Source: Chthonomonas sp. UBA2017 (lineage in GTDB: Bacteria; Armatimonadota; Fimbriimonadia; Fimbriimonadales; Fimbriimonadaceae). Taken from it: a stretch of DNA of 63,257 bases. Made by a program: the position numbers and the translations under genes. The stretch covers positions 1 to 63,257 of the forward strand of contig DDCB01000009.1 in NCBI GenBank assembly GCA_002335425.1, written 5' to 3'. The notes beneath the pieces are model-generated. The model was not told the origin of the DNA. It did not search any database and saw nothing but the letters and a program-made list of their open reading frames with translations. Shown one piece after another: positions 52,341 to 59,981 of the stretch (the first letter of the stretch is position 1; every line of letters begins with the position of its first letter).

Positions 52341-52733
52341 TTAGACGCGTCGCTTCTTCGGCGGGCGGCAGCCGTTGTGAGGGATCGGAGTGACGTCGCG
52401 AACCGAAAGGACGTCCAGGCCGGTCGCTTGCAGCGAGCGAATCGCCGTTTCGCGACCGCTGCCAGGCCCTTGGACAAACACTTCGATCTTCTTCATCCCG
52501 TGCTCTAAGGCCTTTCGGGCGACGTTTTCCGCCGCCAACTGAGCGGCAAACGGCGTGCCCTTTCGACTGCCCTTGAAGTTCACCGCGCCCGCGCTGGACC
52601 AGCAAAGGACCGCACCTTGGGGGTCGGTGATCGTAACGATCGTGTTGTTGAAGGTGGACTGGATGTGCGCCATGCCTTGTAGCACCTGGCGCTTTTCCTT
52701 TTGCTTCCCTCGGGTGGTTTGCTTTCTTGCCAT
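52341..52733 (-). CDS. rpsK: Small-subunit ribosomal protein S11
   Basis: A 130-residue S11 with a basic N-terminus (ARKQTTRGKQKEKRQ), GMAHIQSTFNNTIVTITDPQG, GSRKGTPFAAQLAAENVARK and the conserved end DVTPIPHNGCRPPKKRRV. It lies between rpsM and rpoA with 6- and 21-base gaps. Confidence 0.98.
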   Translation of the reverse strand: MARKQTTRGKQKEKRQVLQGMAHIQSTFNNTIVTITDPQGAVLCWSSAGAVNFKGSRKGTPFAAQLAAENVARKALEHGMKKIEVFVQGPGSGRETAIRSLQATGLDVLSVRDVTPIPHNGCRPPKKRRV

Positions 52734-52739
52734 AAATCC

Positions 52740-53117
52740 TTACTTCCTGGCCTTCTTCTTGCCGGCAACGGTCTTGGCTTTGCCCTTTCGGGTTCGAGCG
52801 TTGCTTCGTGTTCGCTGACCTCGGGTCGGGAGCCCTCGGCGATGCCGAAGCCCGCGGTAGCAACCGATTTCGATGAGGCGACGAATGTTGCCGAAGACTT
52901 CACGACGGAGATCGCCTTCGATCTGGTAGCCCTCATCCAGAAGCTCGCGCAGCTTTCCGACTTCGGTTTCCGAAAGATCTTTCACCTTCTTCCGAGGGTC
53001 GATGCCCGCCTTTTCAATTATCTCAGCCGCATTCTTGCGACCGACTCCATACAAAACGGGCAAGGCGTATAGAATCGCCTTGTCGCGAGGGAGATCAATA
53101 CCGGCAATACGTGCCAA
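52740..53117 (-). CDS. rpsM: Small-subunit ribosomal protein S13
   Basis: A 125-residue S13. ARIAGIDLPRDKAILYALPVLYGVG opens it; IGCYRGLRHRRGLPTRGQRT is the conserved core of the C-terminal half, and a Lys-rich tail (KGKAKTVAGKKKARK) ends it. It follows rpmJ after 20 bases. Confidence 0.98.
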   Translation of the reverse strand: MARIAGIDLPRDKAILYALPVLYGVGRKNAAEIIEKAGIDPRKKVKDLSETEVGKLRELLDEGYQIEGDLRREVFGNIRRLIEIGCYRGLRHRRGLPTRGQRTRSNARTRKGKAKTVAGKKKARK

Positions 53118-53137
53118 AAGTCTACATTCCTCCTAAA

Positions 53138-53251
53138 TTAGCCCTGTCGCTGCTTATGCTTCGGGTTCACGCAGATCACGCGCACCACTCCGGCGCGCTT
53201 GATGACCTTGCATTTGTCACAAATTTTCTTAACACTGGCCCGGACTTTCAT
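53138..53251 (-). CDS. rpmJ: Large-subunit ribosomal protein L36
   Basis: A 37-residue zinc-ribbon protein, MKVRASVKKICDKCKVIKR followed by VICVNPKHKQRQG. The zinc ligands C-x2-C, C and H (Cys11, Cys14, Cys27, His32) are all present, the zinc-type C+ form. It is the first gene of the leftward ribosomal operon; infA, its usual neighbour, is elsewhere. Confidence 0.97.
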   Translation of the reverse strand: MKVRASVKKICDKCKVIKRAGVVRVICVNPKHKQRQG

Positions 53252-53325
53252 CTTTTTTGGTCCTTCGTTCGTCTCTCTTCTACAGTTGTGGCTCCTTCGG
53301 AAAGGGATCCAGAACCGATTTTTGA

Positions 53326-53381
53326 CGCACCATGGTGCGACGCAAGAGCGGAGTATACCAGCCCCGTTGTTGGCCTGTCTA
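53326..53381 (-). promoter_or_regulatory. Promoter of the rpmJ-rpoA-rpsI operon with palindromic leader
   Basis: On the minus strand TAGACA (53376-53381) and TATACT (53352-53357) are 18 bases apart. Just after the predicted start, CGCACCATGGTGCG (53326-53339) is a perfect 14-base palindrome that could bind a regulator or fold in the leader. The leader to rpmJ is about 95 bases. Confidence 0.6.
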
Positions 53382-53384
53382 GGC

Positions 53385-53390
53385 TAAACT
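53385..53390 (+). promoter_or_regulatory. -10 element of the uracil-DNA glycosylase gene
   Basis: TAAACT ends eight bases before the TTG start at 53399 with no ribosome-binding site, another predicted leaderless start. It lies back to back with the ribosomal operon promoter. Confidence 0.5.
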
Positions 53391-53398
53391 GCGAATTC

Positions 53399-54073
53399 TT
53401 GAAGACCGTCCCCGCGAACCTCCAGGCACTTGAATCTTTAGCTCAGCAAGCTCGGCTGTGCCAGAGTTGTTCGCTGGCCGAGCGCCGCAGAAACGTCGTT
53501 TTTGGCGAAGGAGATCCCGCCGCGCCCTTGGTCTTGATCGGAGAGGGGCCGGGTGACCAGGAAGATGCGACCGGACGCCCCTTCGTGGGTCGGGCCGGGC
53601 AGCTCCTGGATCAGGCGCTGGCTGACTGCGGCCTTTCTCGGCAAGACATCTATATTGCAAACACCGTCAAATGCCGGGCGTGTGATTGGTCAACCGGCAA
53701 GCCGGTCAATCGCGCACCCAACGAGGATGAAGTCCAAGCTTGTCGGCAGTGGCTGTGGCCCCAGCTGAAGCTCATTCGCCCCCAAGTCATCCTTTGTATC
53801 GGGGCCCCGAGCGCGAAAAATCTCATCAAGAAGAACTTCAAGATCACACAGGAACGGGGCCGGTTTTTTCGATCCGAACATGCCCGGGCGATTCTGGCGA
53901 CGCTGCACCCCGCCTACATTCTGCGCCAGCGAAACATTTCTGGCGATGGCGGATACTCCTTGCTCGTGGCCGATCTTCAGAAAGCTTGGGAGACCGCCCT
54001 GGAGCTTCACCGCCGCCGGGCCCCGTCGTCCTCTCCCATCCAACCCGCCATCGACTTCGGCGAGGGAGGATAG
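53399..54073 (+). CDS. Type-4 (Fe-S) uracil-DNA glycosylase
   Basis: A 224-residue glycosylase that removes uracil from DNA. The start at TTG 53399 gives the family length and is supported by the -10 element; the open frame further upstream covers the ribosomal promoter and is not coding. The iron-sulfur Cys pair CQSC is near residue 20; further Cys lie in NTVKCRACDW and VQACRQWL. The family 4 motif is GEGPGDQEDATGRPFVGRAG, and LHPAYILRQ is the His-containing motif. A C-terminal basic/proline tail ends the protein. Confidence 0.9.
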   Translation: MKTVPANLQALESLAQQARLCQSCSLAERRRNVVFGEGDPAAPLVLIGEGPGDQEDATGRPFVGRAGQLLDQALADCGLSRQDIYIANTVKCRACDWSTGKPVNRAPNEDEVQACRQWLWPQLKLIRPQVILCIGAPSAKNLIKKNFKITQERGRFFRSEHARAILATLHPAYILRQRNISGDGGYSLLVADLQKAWETALELHRRRAPSSSPIQPAIDFGEGG

Positions 54074-54082
54074 GTCGAAGCC

Positions 54083-55552
54083 ATGAGCGACGCGTCCGCC
54101 TCCCGAGCCGAGCTGCGGGCCCGATTGCTCGGCTTGCTTCGACAGAGCCCGCTCATCGCCTCAGTCCAGACGGAGCGCGGCTCCCCAATAGAGGCACCCG
54201 GAGTTTTGCCGGCCCTGGCTCAAGCAAGCCTGAATGAGGGAGTTCGGGTGCTGAGGCTTGAGGGCGTCTCCATGATCCGCTGGGCTCGATCTTCGACTTC
54301 GGCCTTCGTCATCGGGCTCATCAAGCACGACTCGGAGACGAGCTCGGTTCGGATCACGCCGACGTTGGCCGAGGTCGATCTTCTTTTGGACGCCGGATGC
54401 GAGGGGATCGCATTCGACGCGACCTCGCGACCTCGTCCCGATGGCTCCACTCCGGCTCAGATCGTCCGAAAAATTCAGGCCGCCGGGAGGCTCGCCCTCG
54501 CCGATCTGGACGGCCCAGCCAGTCTACATGCCCTCTTCGAGGACGCTTTAGCGCGCCCCGATCTTCTCTCGACGACGCTCGCCGGATACACCGAAAACTC
54601 CTGGGCCCCGCCTGAGGATCCGCCGGATCTTGAGTTCTTGCAGACGTGCATCGAGACCGGGATTCCCACCCTCGGAGAGGGGCGATTCAAGTCCGAAGAC
54701 GAGATCGCGAGCGCGATGGCGCGTGGAGCGGTGGGGATCGTGATGGGCGGAGCTCTCAACGACCCGCTCAAGCAGACGCGCCGATTCTTGGCGGCCGTGC
54801 GCTTGCCCCAACGAATGGCTGGCTTTGATCTCGGCGGGACCTGGATGCGGTTCCGCGGCCAGGATCGAGAGACCGGCCAGACTCTAGACCGAAGGAGCCC
54901 GACTCCGACCGATCCTCAGGCTCGACTCGACTGGATGCGGGCTTGCTTGCTGGAGTTCCCAGTCGAGCGGGTCGGTGTGAGCACAGGGGGCATCGTCGAC
55001 CCGTGGACGGGCCGAGTTCTTCATGCCAATGACCTGATGCCGGGGCATGAGGGTTTGGAGTTCAGCGAGAGGAGTTTGGGGGTCTCGACCTTTGCGCTCA
55101 ACGACGGTCATACTGCCGCGCTGGCCCACTCGGACCTGCCTTGGGCCAAATCGGGAACGGTGGTCGTTTTGGCGATCGGCACTGGGCTGGGGTGTGGAGT
55201 GCTCCACGAGGGGCGACTCATGATCGGTGCTTCGGGGGAGGCCCCGGCCTGGAATGTCCGGCGGTCGTCTCGCGGACCGAGCTATGAAGAGATGCTCGGC
55301 GGGGCCCACCATCGCTCCGAGGATGCGGAGTCAGCCTGGAAAACTCGGGCTGAAGTGTTGGATGAGCTGCTTCAAGAGGTGCGCGCAGTGTATGCGAGCC
55401 CCAAAATCGTTCTGGCGGGCTCGGTGGGATTACGCCTGGCCCCTCAGGTTCAAACTCCGCATCGAGTTACGCCGTTTGGGGCGGACGCCGGGCTCATCGG
55501 GGCGCTCCGCTTGGCGCTTCTCGGACGCAGACCCTTCAGGAATGCGGTATAA
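54083..55552 (+). CDS. Bifunctional NanE-NanK-like fusion
   Basis: A 489-residue two-domain protein. Residues 1-245 resemble NanE, the TIM-barrel N-acetylmannosamine-6-phosphate 2-epimerase: SPLIASVQTERGSPIEAPGV, IRITPTLAEVDLLLDAGCEGIAFD, and PTLGEGRFKSEDEIASAMARGAVGIVMGGAL. Residues 248-489 are a ROK-family sugar kinase: MAGFDLGGTWMRF, GVSTGGIVDPWTG, NDGHTAALAH and AIGTGLGCGV. The usual ROK zinc-binding cluster is not obvious, as in some other ROK kinases. The fusion would phosphorylate ManNAc and convert it to GlcNAc-6-phosphate. No sialic acid lyase is nearby. Confidence 0.82.
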   Translation: MSDASASRAELRARLLGLLRQSPLIASVQTERGSPIEAPGVLPALAQASLNEGVRVLRLEGVSMIRWARSSTSAFVIGLIKHDSETSSVRITPTLAEVDLLLDAGCEGIAFDATSRPRPDGSTPAQIVRKIQAAGRLALADLDGPASLHALFEDALARPDLLSTTLAGYTENSWAPPEDPPDLEFLQTCIETGIPTLGEGRFKSEDEIASAMARGAVGIVMGGALNDPLKQTRRFLAAVRLPQRMAGFDLGGTWMRFRGQDRETGQTLDRRSPTPTDPQARLDWMRACLLEFPVERVGVSTGGIVDPWTGRVLHANDLMPGHEGLEFSERSLGVSTFALNDGHTAALAHSDLPWAKSGTVVVLAIGTGLGCGVLHEGRLMIGASGEAPAWNVRRSSRGPSYEEMLGGAHHRSEDAESAWKTRAEVLDELLQEVRAVYASPKIVLAGSVGLRLAPQVQTPHRVTPFGADAGLIGALRLALLGRRPFRNAV

Positions 55553-55553
55553 T
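55548..55553 (+). promoter_or_regulatory. -10 candidate for rpsU
   Basis: A perfect TATAAT overlaps the stop codon of the NanE-NanK-like gene, 28 bases before the rpsU start. No clear -35 lies 17 bases upstream. Confidence 0.45.
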
Positions 55554-55581
55554 TCCAATTCTGATTTGAGGAGATTGTCCA

Positions 55582-55752
55582 TTGGTCCACGTAACAGTAC
55601 AACCGAACGAATCGATCGATAGCGCTTTGCGCCGCTTCAATTTGAAGCTGCAACAAAGCGGAGTGCTGCGCACTCTGAAAGAGCACAGCCACTACGAGAA
55701 GCCTAGCGAAAAGCGACGCCGAGCCAAGCGACGCCGCGTCAGTCGCAACTAG
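55582..55752 (+). CDS. rpsU: Small-subunit ribosomal protein S21
   Basis: A 56-residue S21 starting at TTG 55582, eight bases after GAGGAG. VHVTVQPNESIDSALRRFN, a helical middle with LRTLKEHSHYEKPSEK and a basic tail RRRAKRRRVSRN are typical. S21 helps 16S rRNA base-pair with mRNA Shine-Dalgarno sequences. In Firmicutes rpsU also precedes the pgpH-ybeY-dgkA cluster, as here. Confidence 0.96.
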   Translation: MVHVTVQPNESIDSALRRFNLKLQQSGVLRTLKEHSHYEKPSEKRRRAKRRRVSRN

Positions 55753-55762
55753 AATTTGACCC

Positions 55763-55785
55763 GTCTGGGGCCGAGAGCCCCAGAC
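55763..55785 (+). terminator. Terminator or attenuator after rpsU
   Basis: GTCTGGGGC and GCCCCAGAC form a perfect nine-pair stem with loop CGAGA, followed by ATTTCT. It could end the rpsU transcript or reduce read-through into pgpH. Confidence 0.7.
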
Positions 55786-55830
55786 ATTTCTGGCATCGAC
55801 TCTGCCTAAGGAAGGGCTGACTCGATCTCC

Positions 55831-57390
55831 ATGAAAGATTCTTTCCAGACTATCGCCTCCCGATGGAGGCTTGCAGATGTGGCCCAAGGGGGCCGCGTTG
55901 CTGTTCAAGGGCTGAAGCTCTTGGGAGCCGGGGCGCTCGGCGCCTTTTTGCTTTTGGCGCACAACTCGTGGCCGGTCCCGCCGCTCACCCTCAGCGGAAC
56001 GGTCCTCATCACGCTCTTTGCGCTGGTCCTCACCCGATTTCACCTTCGCCACACACCGGTGACGGGCACAACGCCGCACCAAGCCGAAAAGATGATCTGG
56101 CTGGTCGCGTTCGGTTCGATCGGCGGCATACAACTGCTGACCCGAGGTATCGGCGATCACCAGCTTCTCGGCATCGGCTTTTTGCTCACGGCCCCGCTCG
56201 TCGCCCAAGCGATGTTGGCTTCAGCCCTGTTGGGTCCCGCACTCTCGGTCTTTGCCCTGACGGTGGTGGCGTTCTTGCTGGGTGTGAGCGGCACGCTTCC
56301 GGTGACGGTTTTGGCGGCCAGCTGGCTCGCGGGGGCGGTTGGAGCCCATGCCGTCAATCCGCTCAAGCAGCGGAGCGACCTGTTGCGAGCAATGAGCATC
56401 CAGGCTTTGGCGCTCGGCCTCATCGCAGTTTGCATTTCGGCGGGCGCGGTCGGGCGAGACCAGATTTCGATTGTGGCGTCCAGCGCCGGCTGGGCCGCGC
56501 TCGCTGCCATCATCGCCACGAGCATCTTTTGGCTGGGCGTGGCGGTCCTCGAAAAGCTCTTCGACATCATCAGCGATTGGTCGCTCTTGGAGTTGTGTAG
56601 TCCCGATCACCCGTTGCTTCGCGATCTGATGCTTCGGGCGCCCGGCACGTATGCACACAGTGTGATCGTCGGAAATCTCGCCGAAAATGCCGCCCGGGCC
56701 ATTGGTGCGAATCCGGTGATCTGCCGGGCGATGGCCTATTTCCACGATGTCGGCAAAATGAACCGGCCGAGCTACTTCATCGAAAACCAAGTCGGGCCGA
56801 ACATCCACGATTCGATGTCTCCGACGGTGAGTGCGATGACGATCGCCGCGCATGTTCGCGATGGGCTCGACCTGGCGAAGCAGTACAAGCTCCCGCCGAT
56901 CATCCGCGACGGCATCGCGCAACACCACGGCACCACCTTGATCCGGTATTTCTTTGACCGAGCCCTGGCCCAGAGCGGCGAACAGGGGCCCGACATCACC
57001 ATCGAGCAGTTTTTCCGCTATGAGGGGCCCAAGCCGCAGACCCGCGAAGCGGCGATTTTGCACCTGGCCGACTCGGTCGAAGCGGTCAGCCGCTCGGTGG
57101 ATCGCGGCGACACCGAGAACTTGGAGATCGCCGTATTGCGAGTCATCGAAGAGCGCCGGGCCGACGGTCAACTCGACGAATGCGATTTGACCTTTCGAGA
57201 TTTGCGGGCCATTCACCAGAGCTTCATGACCTCGCTTTCGGCGATTCGCCATGAGCGCATCGTCTATCCCGACTCCGACCCCTATGAGACGCCTTCGCAC
57301 TCATCGAATCTTGATCTCCAACTCGACCGCAATTCGAGTGAACCTCTCCGAACTGAAGCGGGTGCTTCGGACACTCCTCGAGCTGTATGA
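55831..57390 (+). CDS. pgpH: Membrane HD-domain phosphodiesterase, PgpH-like but shortened
   Basis: A 519-residue protein with about seven membrane helices in residues 25-235 and a cytoplasmic HD domain at about 265-460. LMLRAPGTYAHSVIVGNLAE, CRAMAYFHDVGKMNRPSYF (the HD pair), IAQHHGTTLIRYF and ILHLADSVEAVSRS are present. This is the 7TM-HD (PgpH) type that hydrolyses cyclic di-AMP. The large extracellular 7TMR-HDED domain of classical PgpH (about 700 residues) is missing. Its 3' end overlaps ybeY by about 107 bases. Confidence 0.87.
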   Translation: MKDSFQTIASRWRLADVAQGGRVAVQGLKLLGAGALGAFLLLAHNSWPVPPLTLSGTVLITLFALVLTRFHLRHTPVTGTTPHQAEKMIWLVAFGSIGGIQLLTRGIGDHQLLGIGFLLTAPLVAQAMLASALLGPALSVFALTVVAFLLGVSGTLPVTVLAASWLAGAVGAHAVNPLKQRSDLLRAMSIQALALGLIAVCISAGAVGRDQISIVASSAGWAALAAIIATSIFWLGVAVLEKLFDIISDWSLLELCSPDHPLLRDLMLRAPGTYAHSVIVGNLAENAARAIGANPVICRAMAYFHDVGKMNRPSYFIENQVGPNIHDSMSPTVSAMTIAAHVRDGLDLAKQYKLPPIIRDGIAQHHGTTLIRYFFDRALAQSGEQGPDITIEQFFRYEGPKPQTREAAILHLADSVEAVSRSVDRGDTENLEIAVLRVIEERRADGQLDECDLTFRDLRAIHQSFMTSLSAIRHERIVYPDSDPYETPSHSSNLDLQLDRNSSEPLRTEAGASDTPRAV

Positions 57391-57763
57391 GCAACCGGCA
57401 CAGGAGGTTTCGGTGTTGGTGACGGATCGCGACGGAATTCGGGCGATGAACCGGGATTTTCGGCAAATTGACGAGCCGACCGACGTCTTGACCTTCGTGG
57501 CCGCTCCCAATCCTGCCCAGATTCTGGGCGACATCGCCATCGCTGTGGATGTGGCACAAAGCCAAGCCGACCAGAGGGGCATCCCGCTTCAGCAAGAGAT
57601 GGTCTATCTGGCGTTGCATGGCGGCTTGCATCTGATGGGCCTCGACGACGAAACCGAGTCCGAGCAAGCCGAGATGATCGCCGAAATGAACCGGATCGCC
57701 CGCTTGATGGGCTACCCCGAGGACCCCAAGTGGCAGACGCTTTCCGAGGTGGCACATGGCTAG
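57284..57763 (+). CDS. ybeY: Endoribonuclease/rRNA maturation factor YbeY
   Basis: About 159 residues from ATG 57284; this start overlaps pgpH extensively, and GTG 57338 is a shorter choice. YbeY is a metalloprotein needed for 16S rRNA 3' maturation and ribosome quality control. VSVLVTDRDGIRAMNRDFRQIDEPTDVLTF is typical. The metal site reads HGGLHLMGLDDETE: the first two His are present but the third ligand of the canonical H-x3-H-x5-H motif is Asp. The gene order pgpH-ybeY-dgkA is the common one. Confidence 0.92.
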   Translation: MRRLRTHRILISNSTAIRVNLSELKRVLRTLLELYEQPAQEVSVLVTDRDGIRAMNRDFRQIDEPTDVLTFVAAPNPAQILGDIAIAVDVAQSQADQRGIPLQQEMVYLALHGGLHLMGLDDETESEQAEMIAEMNRIARLMGYPEDPKWQTLSEVAHG

Positions 57764-58469
57764 TGGTCGCGACGTCTTGGGTCCGTTTCGAGTCGCGATG
57801 AGCGGGCTCGTCTACACCTTTCGAACCCAGCGCCACATGCGGGTCCACATCTATGTGACCCTCATCGCCGTGCTCGGCGCGATCATTTTGAACATGCGCA
57901 TGCGCGAGCTCCTCGTGCTGCTCCTGATGATCAGCTTCGTCATCGTTGCCGAAATGTTTAACTCGGCCATCGAGGCGACGGTCGATCTGGTTCAACCGAG
58001 CTACCACCCGCTCGCGAAGTTCGCCAAAGATATTGCTGCGGGGGCGGTCTTGATCACCACGATCATGGCCGTCATCATCGGTGCCCTTTTGGCCTTGGGC
58101 GATGAAACCTGGGAGCGAATTCGAACGAGCCTCACCGCGGACAATCTGGGCATCGGCATGGTGCCTCGAATCTTCCTGGGCTGTTTTTTGGTCGTTTTGG
58201 TGGTGGTGATCGGGAAAGGGCTCGGCAAACGAGGCCAAGCCTTCAAAGGAGGTCTGGTGAGCGGGCACGCGGCCCTCGGCTTCTTTTTGGCCGGGACCGT
58301 TTTTTTCATCACCGACAACGCTCTGGCGGCGGCCATTGGAGTTCTTTTGGCTTGCATCATCGCCCAAAGTCGGTGGGAAGCCAAAATTCACTCCGTCTTT
58401 GAACTCACGTTGGGGGCGACCGTCGGGGTCATCCTCTCCCTGATCATGTTCGGATTAATTCCGAAATAA
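57756..58469 (+). CDS. dgkA: Diacylglycerol/undecaprenol kinase fused to PAP2-like phosphatase
   Basis: A 237-residue membrane protein. Residues 1-115 are DgkA-like: GLVYTFRTQRHMRVHIYVT, VAEMFNSAIEATVDLVQPSYHPLAKFAKD and AGAVLI. The second half (about 135-237) has four helices with VSGHAALGFFLAG and a terminal SVFELTLGATVGVI, a PAP2-type pattern. DgkA proteins of this class phosphorylate undecaprenol or diacylglycerol. The second domain could remove phosphate from the lipid carrier, so one polypeptide may handle both directions of recycling. It overlaps the ybeY stop. Confidence 0.85.
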   Translation: MASGRDVLGPFRVAMSGLVYTFRTQRHMRVHIYVTLIAVLGAIILNMRMRELLVLLLMISFVIVAEMFNSAIEATVDLVQPSYHPLAKFAKDIAAGAVLITTIMAVIIGALLALGDETWERIRTSLTADNLGIGMVPRIFLGCFLVVLVVVIGKGLGKRGQAFKGGLVSGHAALGFFLAGTVFFITDNALAAAIGVLLACIIAQSRWEAKIHSVFELTLGATVGVILSLIMFGLIPK

Positions 58470-58490
58470 TAGTTGGAACACGCGTCTGGA

Positions 58491-59981
58491 ATGAAAAAGA
58501 AGAAAAAGAAACCGAAAGAACGGAACCGGCGGGCCTTGGGAGGGGCAAGCCGAATCTCGATCCTCATCTTCGTGATGGTCCTCCTCACCAGCCTGGGGTT
58601 GCCAAGGCTAGGCTGGGCAGCGGACCCTCCCCTGCAGTCTGATTCGTTTCAGCTGTCGCTGAGCTTCGCCGGTGTCGCGGTCGCGATGATCGTTTTGGCG
58701 ATCCTTTTCAACTCGTTTTTCGTCGCGGCGGAAACGGCGATGGACATCTTGCGGCCGATGCACACCCGGCACTTTGAAAAAGATCCTGCCAAACAAGAAG
58801 CCCTCAACCGGATTTTGAAGAATAAGTCCACGTATGTTGCGGCGAGCCATTTGGGAAGCCAGATCATGCGGGCTCTGCTCATTGGACTGTGTTTCGTTCT
58901 GGCTCCATCGGCGGCCCAGTTTGCCGCCTCGCGCGGGATGCGTGACTTCTCCGAGCAGAGCCTCTGGCTGGCGGGTCTTGTCTTGACCTTGGTGGTCTTC
59001 ACATTCAACGTCGTGTTTGCCGAGTTAGTGGGTCGAACCTATGCCGGCATCAACCCGGCGGCGACCTCGCTCCGATTACGGCGATTCATCAAGCTCTTTG
59101 CCATTGTCTTCAAGCCGTTCATTCTCCTTTTCACGGGGCTGGCTGGACTGATCACCACCCGGTTCGGTGCTCGGGCCAGCTTCGTGGTCCAGAACATGGC
59201 CGAAGAAGAGATCAAAACGATCGTCGAATCTGCTCAGGTCTCCGGTGAGATCGAGCGTGAAGAAAAGGAGCTCCTTCACTCGGTTTTTGAGTTCAGCGAC
59301 ACCGTTGCCCGGGAAGTCATGACCCCACGGGTAGACATGAATGCGGTCGATGCTTCGACCGAGCCCTCGGACGTCATCGAGCTCATTCAACAGTCAGGAC
59401 ACTCTCGAATCCCCGTCTTTGAAGGAACCGACGACCAGATCATCGGCATCGTCCATGCTAAGGACCTCTTGCTGGCTCAGCTGCGGAGTAGCTACTCGGT
59501 GACTCTGCGGGCCCTGATGCGCCCGCCGCTCTTTGTCCCTGAGAACAAGAACCTCCACGACCTCCTCCGCGAGATGCGAACCGCTCGCAGTCAGATGGCG
59601 ATCGTTCAAGACGAATTCGGTGGGACGGCGGGGCTCGTCACGATCGAAGACATCGTCGAAGAACTGGTCGGTGAAATCGTCGACGAGTACGACATCGAGG
59701 AGCCCGACATCATTCCGAATGGCACGGGGTTCATCGCCTTAGGCAAGGTCAATCTCTATGACTTGAACGACGAGATCGGATCGGCCTTCCAAAGCGAAGA
59801 GTTCGACACGCTGGGCGGATACGTTTTTGGCCTTTTTGGCCGCCAGCCGAAGAAGGATGAGCAGATCGAATCGGAAGGATATCGATTCCGAGTCTATGAG
59901 ACCGACGGACGACGGATCGGCAAGGTCCACGTGGAGCGTCTTCCCGAAGTCGCCGCTGGCATGAACGAAGACGATCTCTAA
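58491..59981 (+). CDS. CorC/HlyC-type CNNM transporter with CBS domains
   Basis: About 496 residues from ATG 58491 (TTG 58473 is an alternative). A Lys-rich start (MKKKKKKPKERNRR) leads into a membrane DUF21/CNNM domain at about 50-200, including FFVAAETAMDILRP. Paired CBS domains follow at about 255-385 (VAREVMTPRVDMNAVD, HSRIPVFEGTDDQIIGIVHAKDLL, AIVQDEFGGTAGLVTIEDIVEELVGEI). The CorC_HlyC domain ends the protein (GTGFIALGKVNLYDLN). Such proteins export Mg2+/Co2+. The ybeY-corC neighbourhood is conserved in many bacteria. Confidence 0.92.
   Translation: MKKKKKKPKERNRRALGGASRISILIFVMVLLTSLGLPRLGWAADPPLQSDSFQLSLSFAGVAVAMIVLAILFNSFFVAAETAMDILRPMHTRHFEKDPAKQEALNRILKNKSTYVAASHLGSQIMRALLIGLCFVLAPSAAQFAASRGMRDFSEQSLWLAGLVLTLVVFTFNVVFAELVGRTYAGINPAATSLRLRRFIKLFAIVFKPFILLFTGLAGLITTRFGARASFVVQNMAEEEIKTIVESAQVSGEIEREEKELLHSVFEFSDTVAREVMTPRVDMNAVDASTEPSDVIELIQQSGHSRIPVFEGTDDQIIGIVHAKDLLLAQLRSSYSVTLRALMRPPLFVPENKNLHDLLREMRTARSQMAIVQDEFGGTAGLVTIEDIVEELVGEIVDEYDIEEPDIIPNGTGFIALGKVNLYDLNDEIGSAFQSEEFDTLGGYVFGLFGRQPKKDEQIESEGYRFRVYETDGRRIGKVHVERLPEVAAGMNEDDL

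Noticed and set aside
53111..53398. Long N-terminal extension of the uracil-DNA glycosylase frame
   Set aside because: It covers rpmJ antisense and the ribosomal promoter; family length and the TAAACT element support the TTG at 53399.
55439..56208. Leftward 252-codon frame across rpsU and pgpH
   Set aside because: It is rich in Arg, Asp and Gln in a pattern typical of antisense frames of GC-rich genes and covers three well-supported rightward features.
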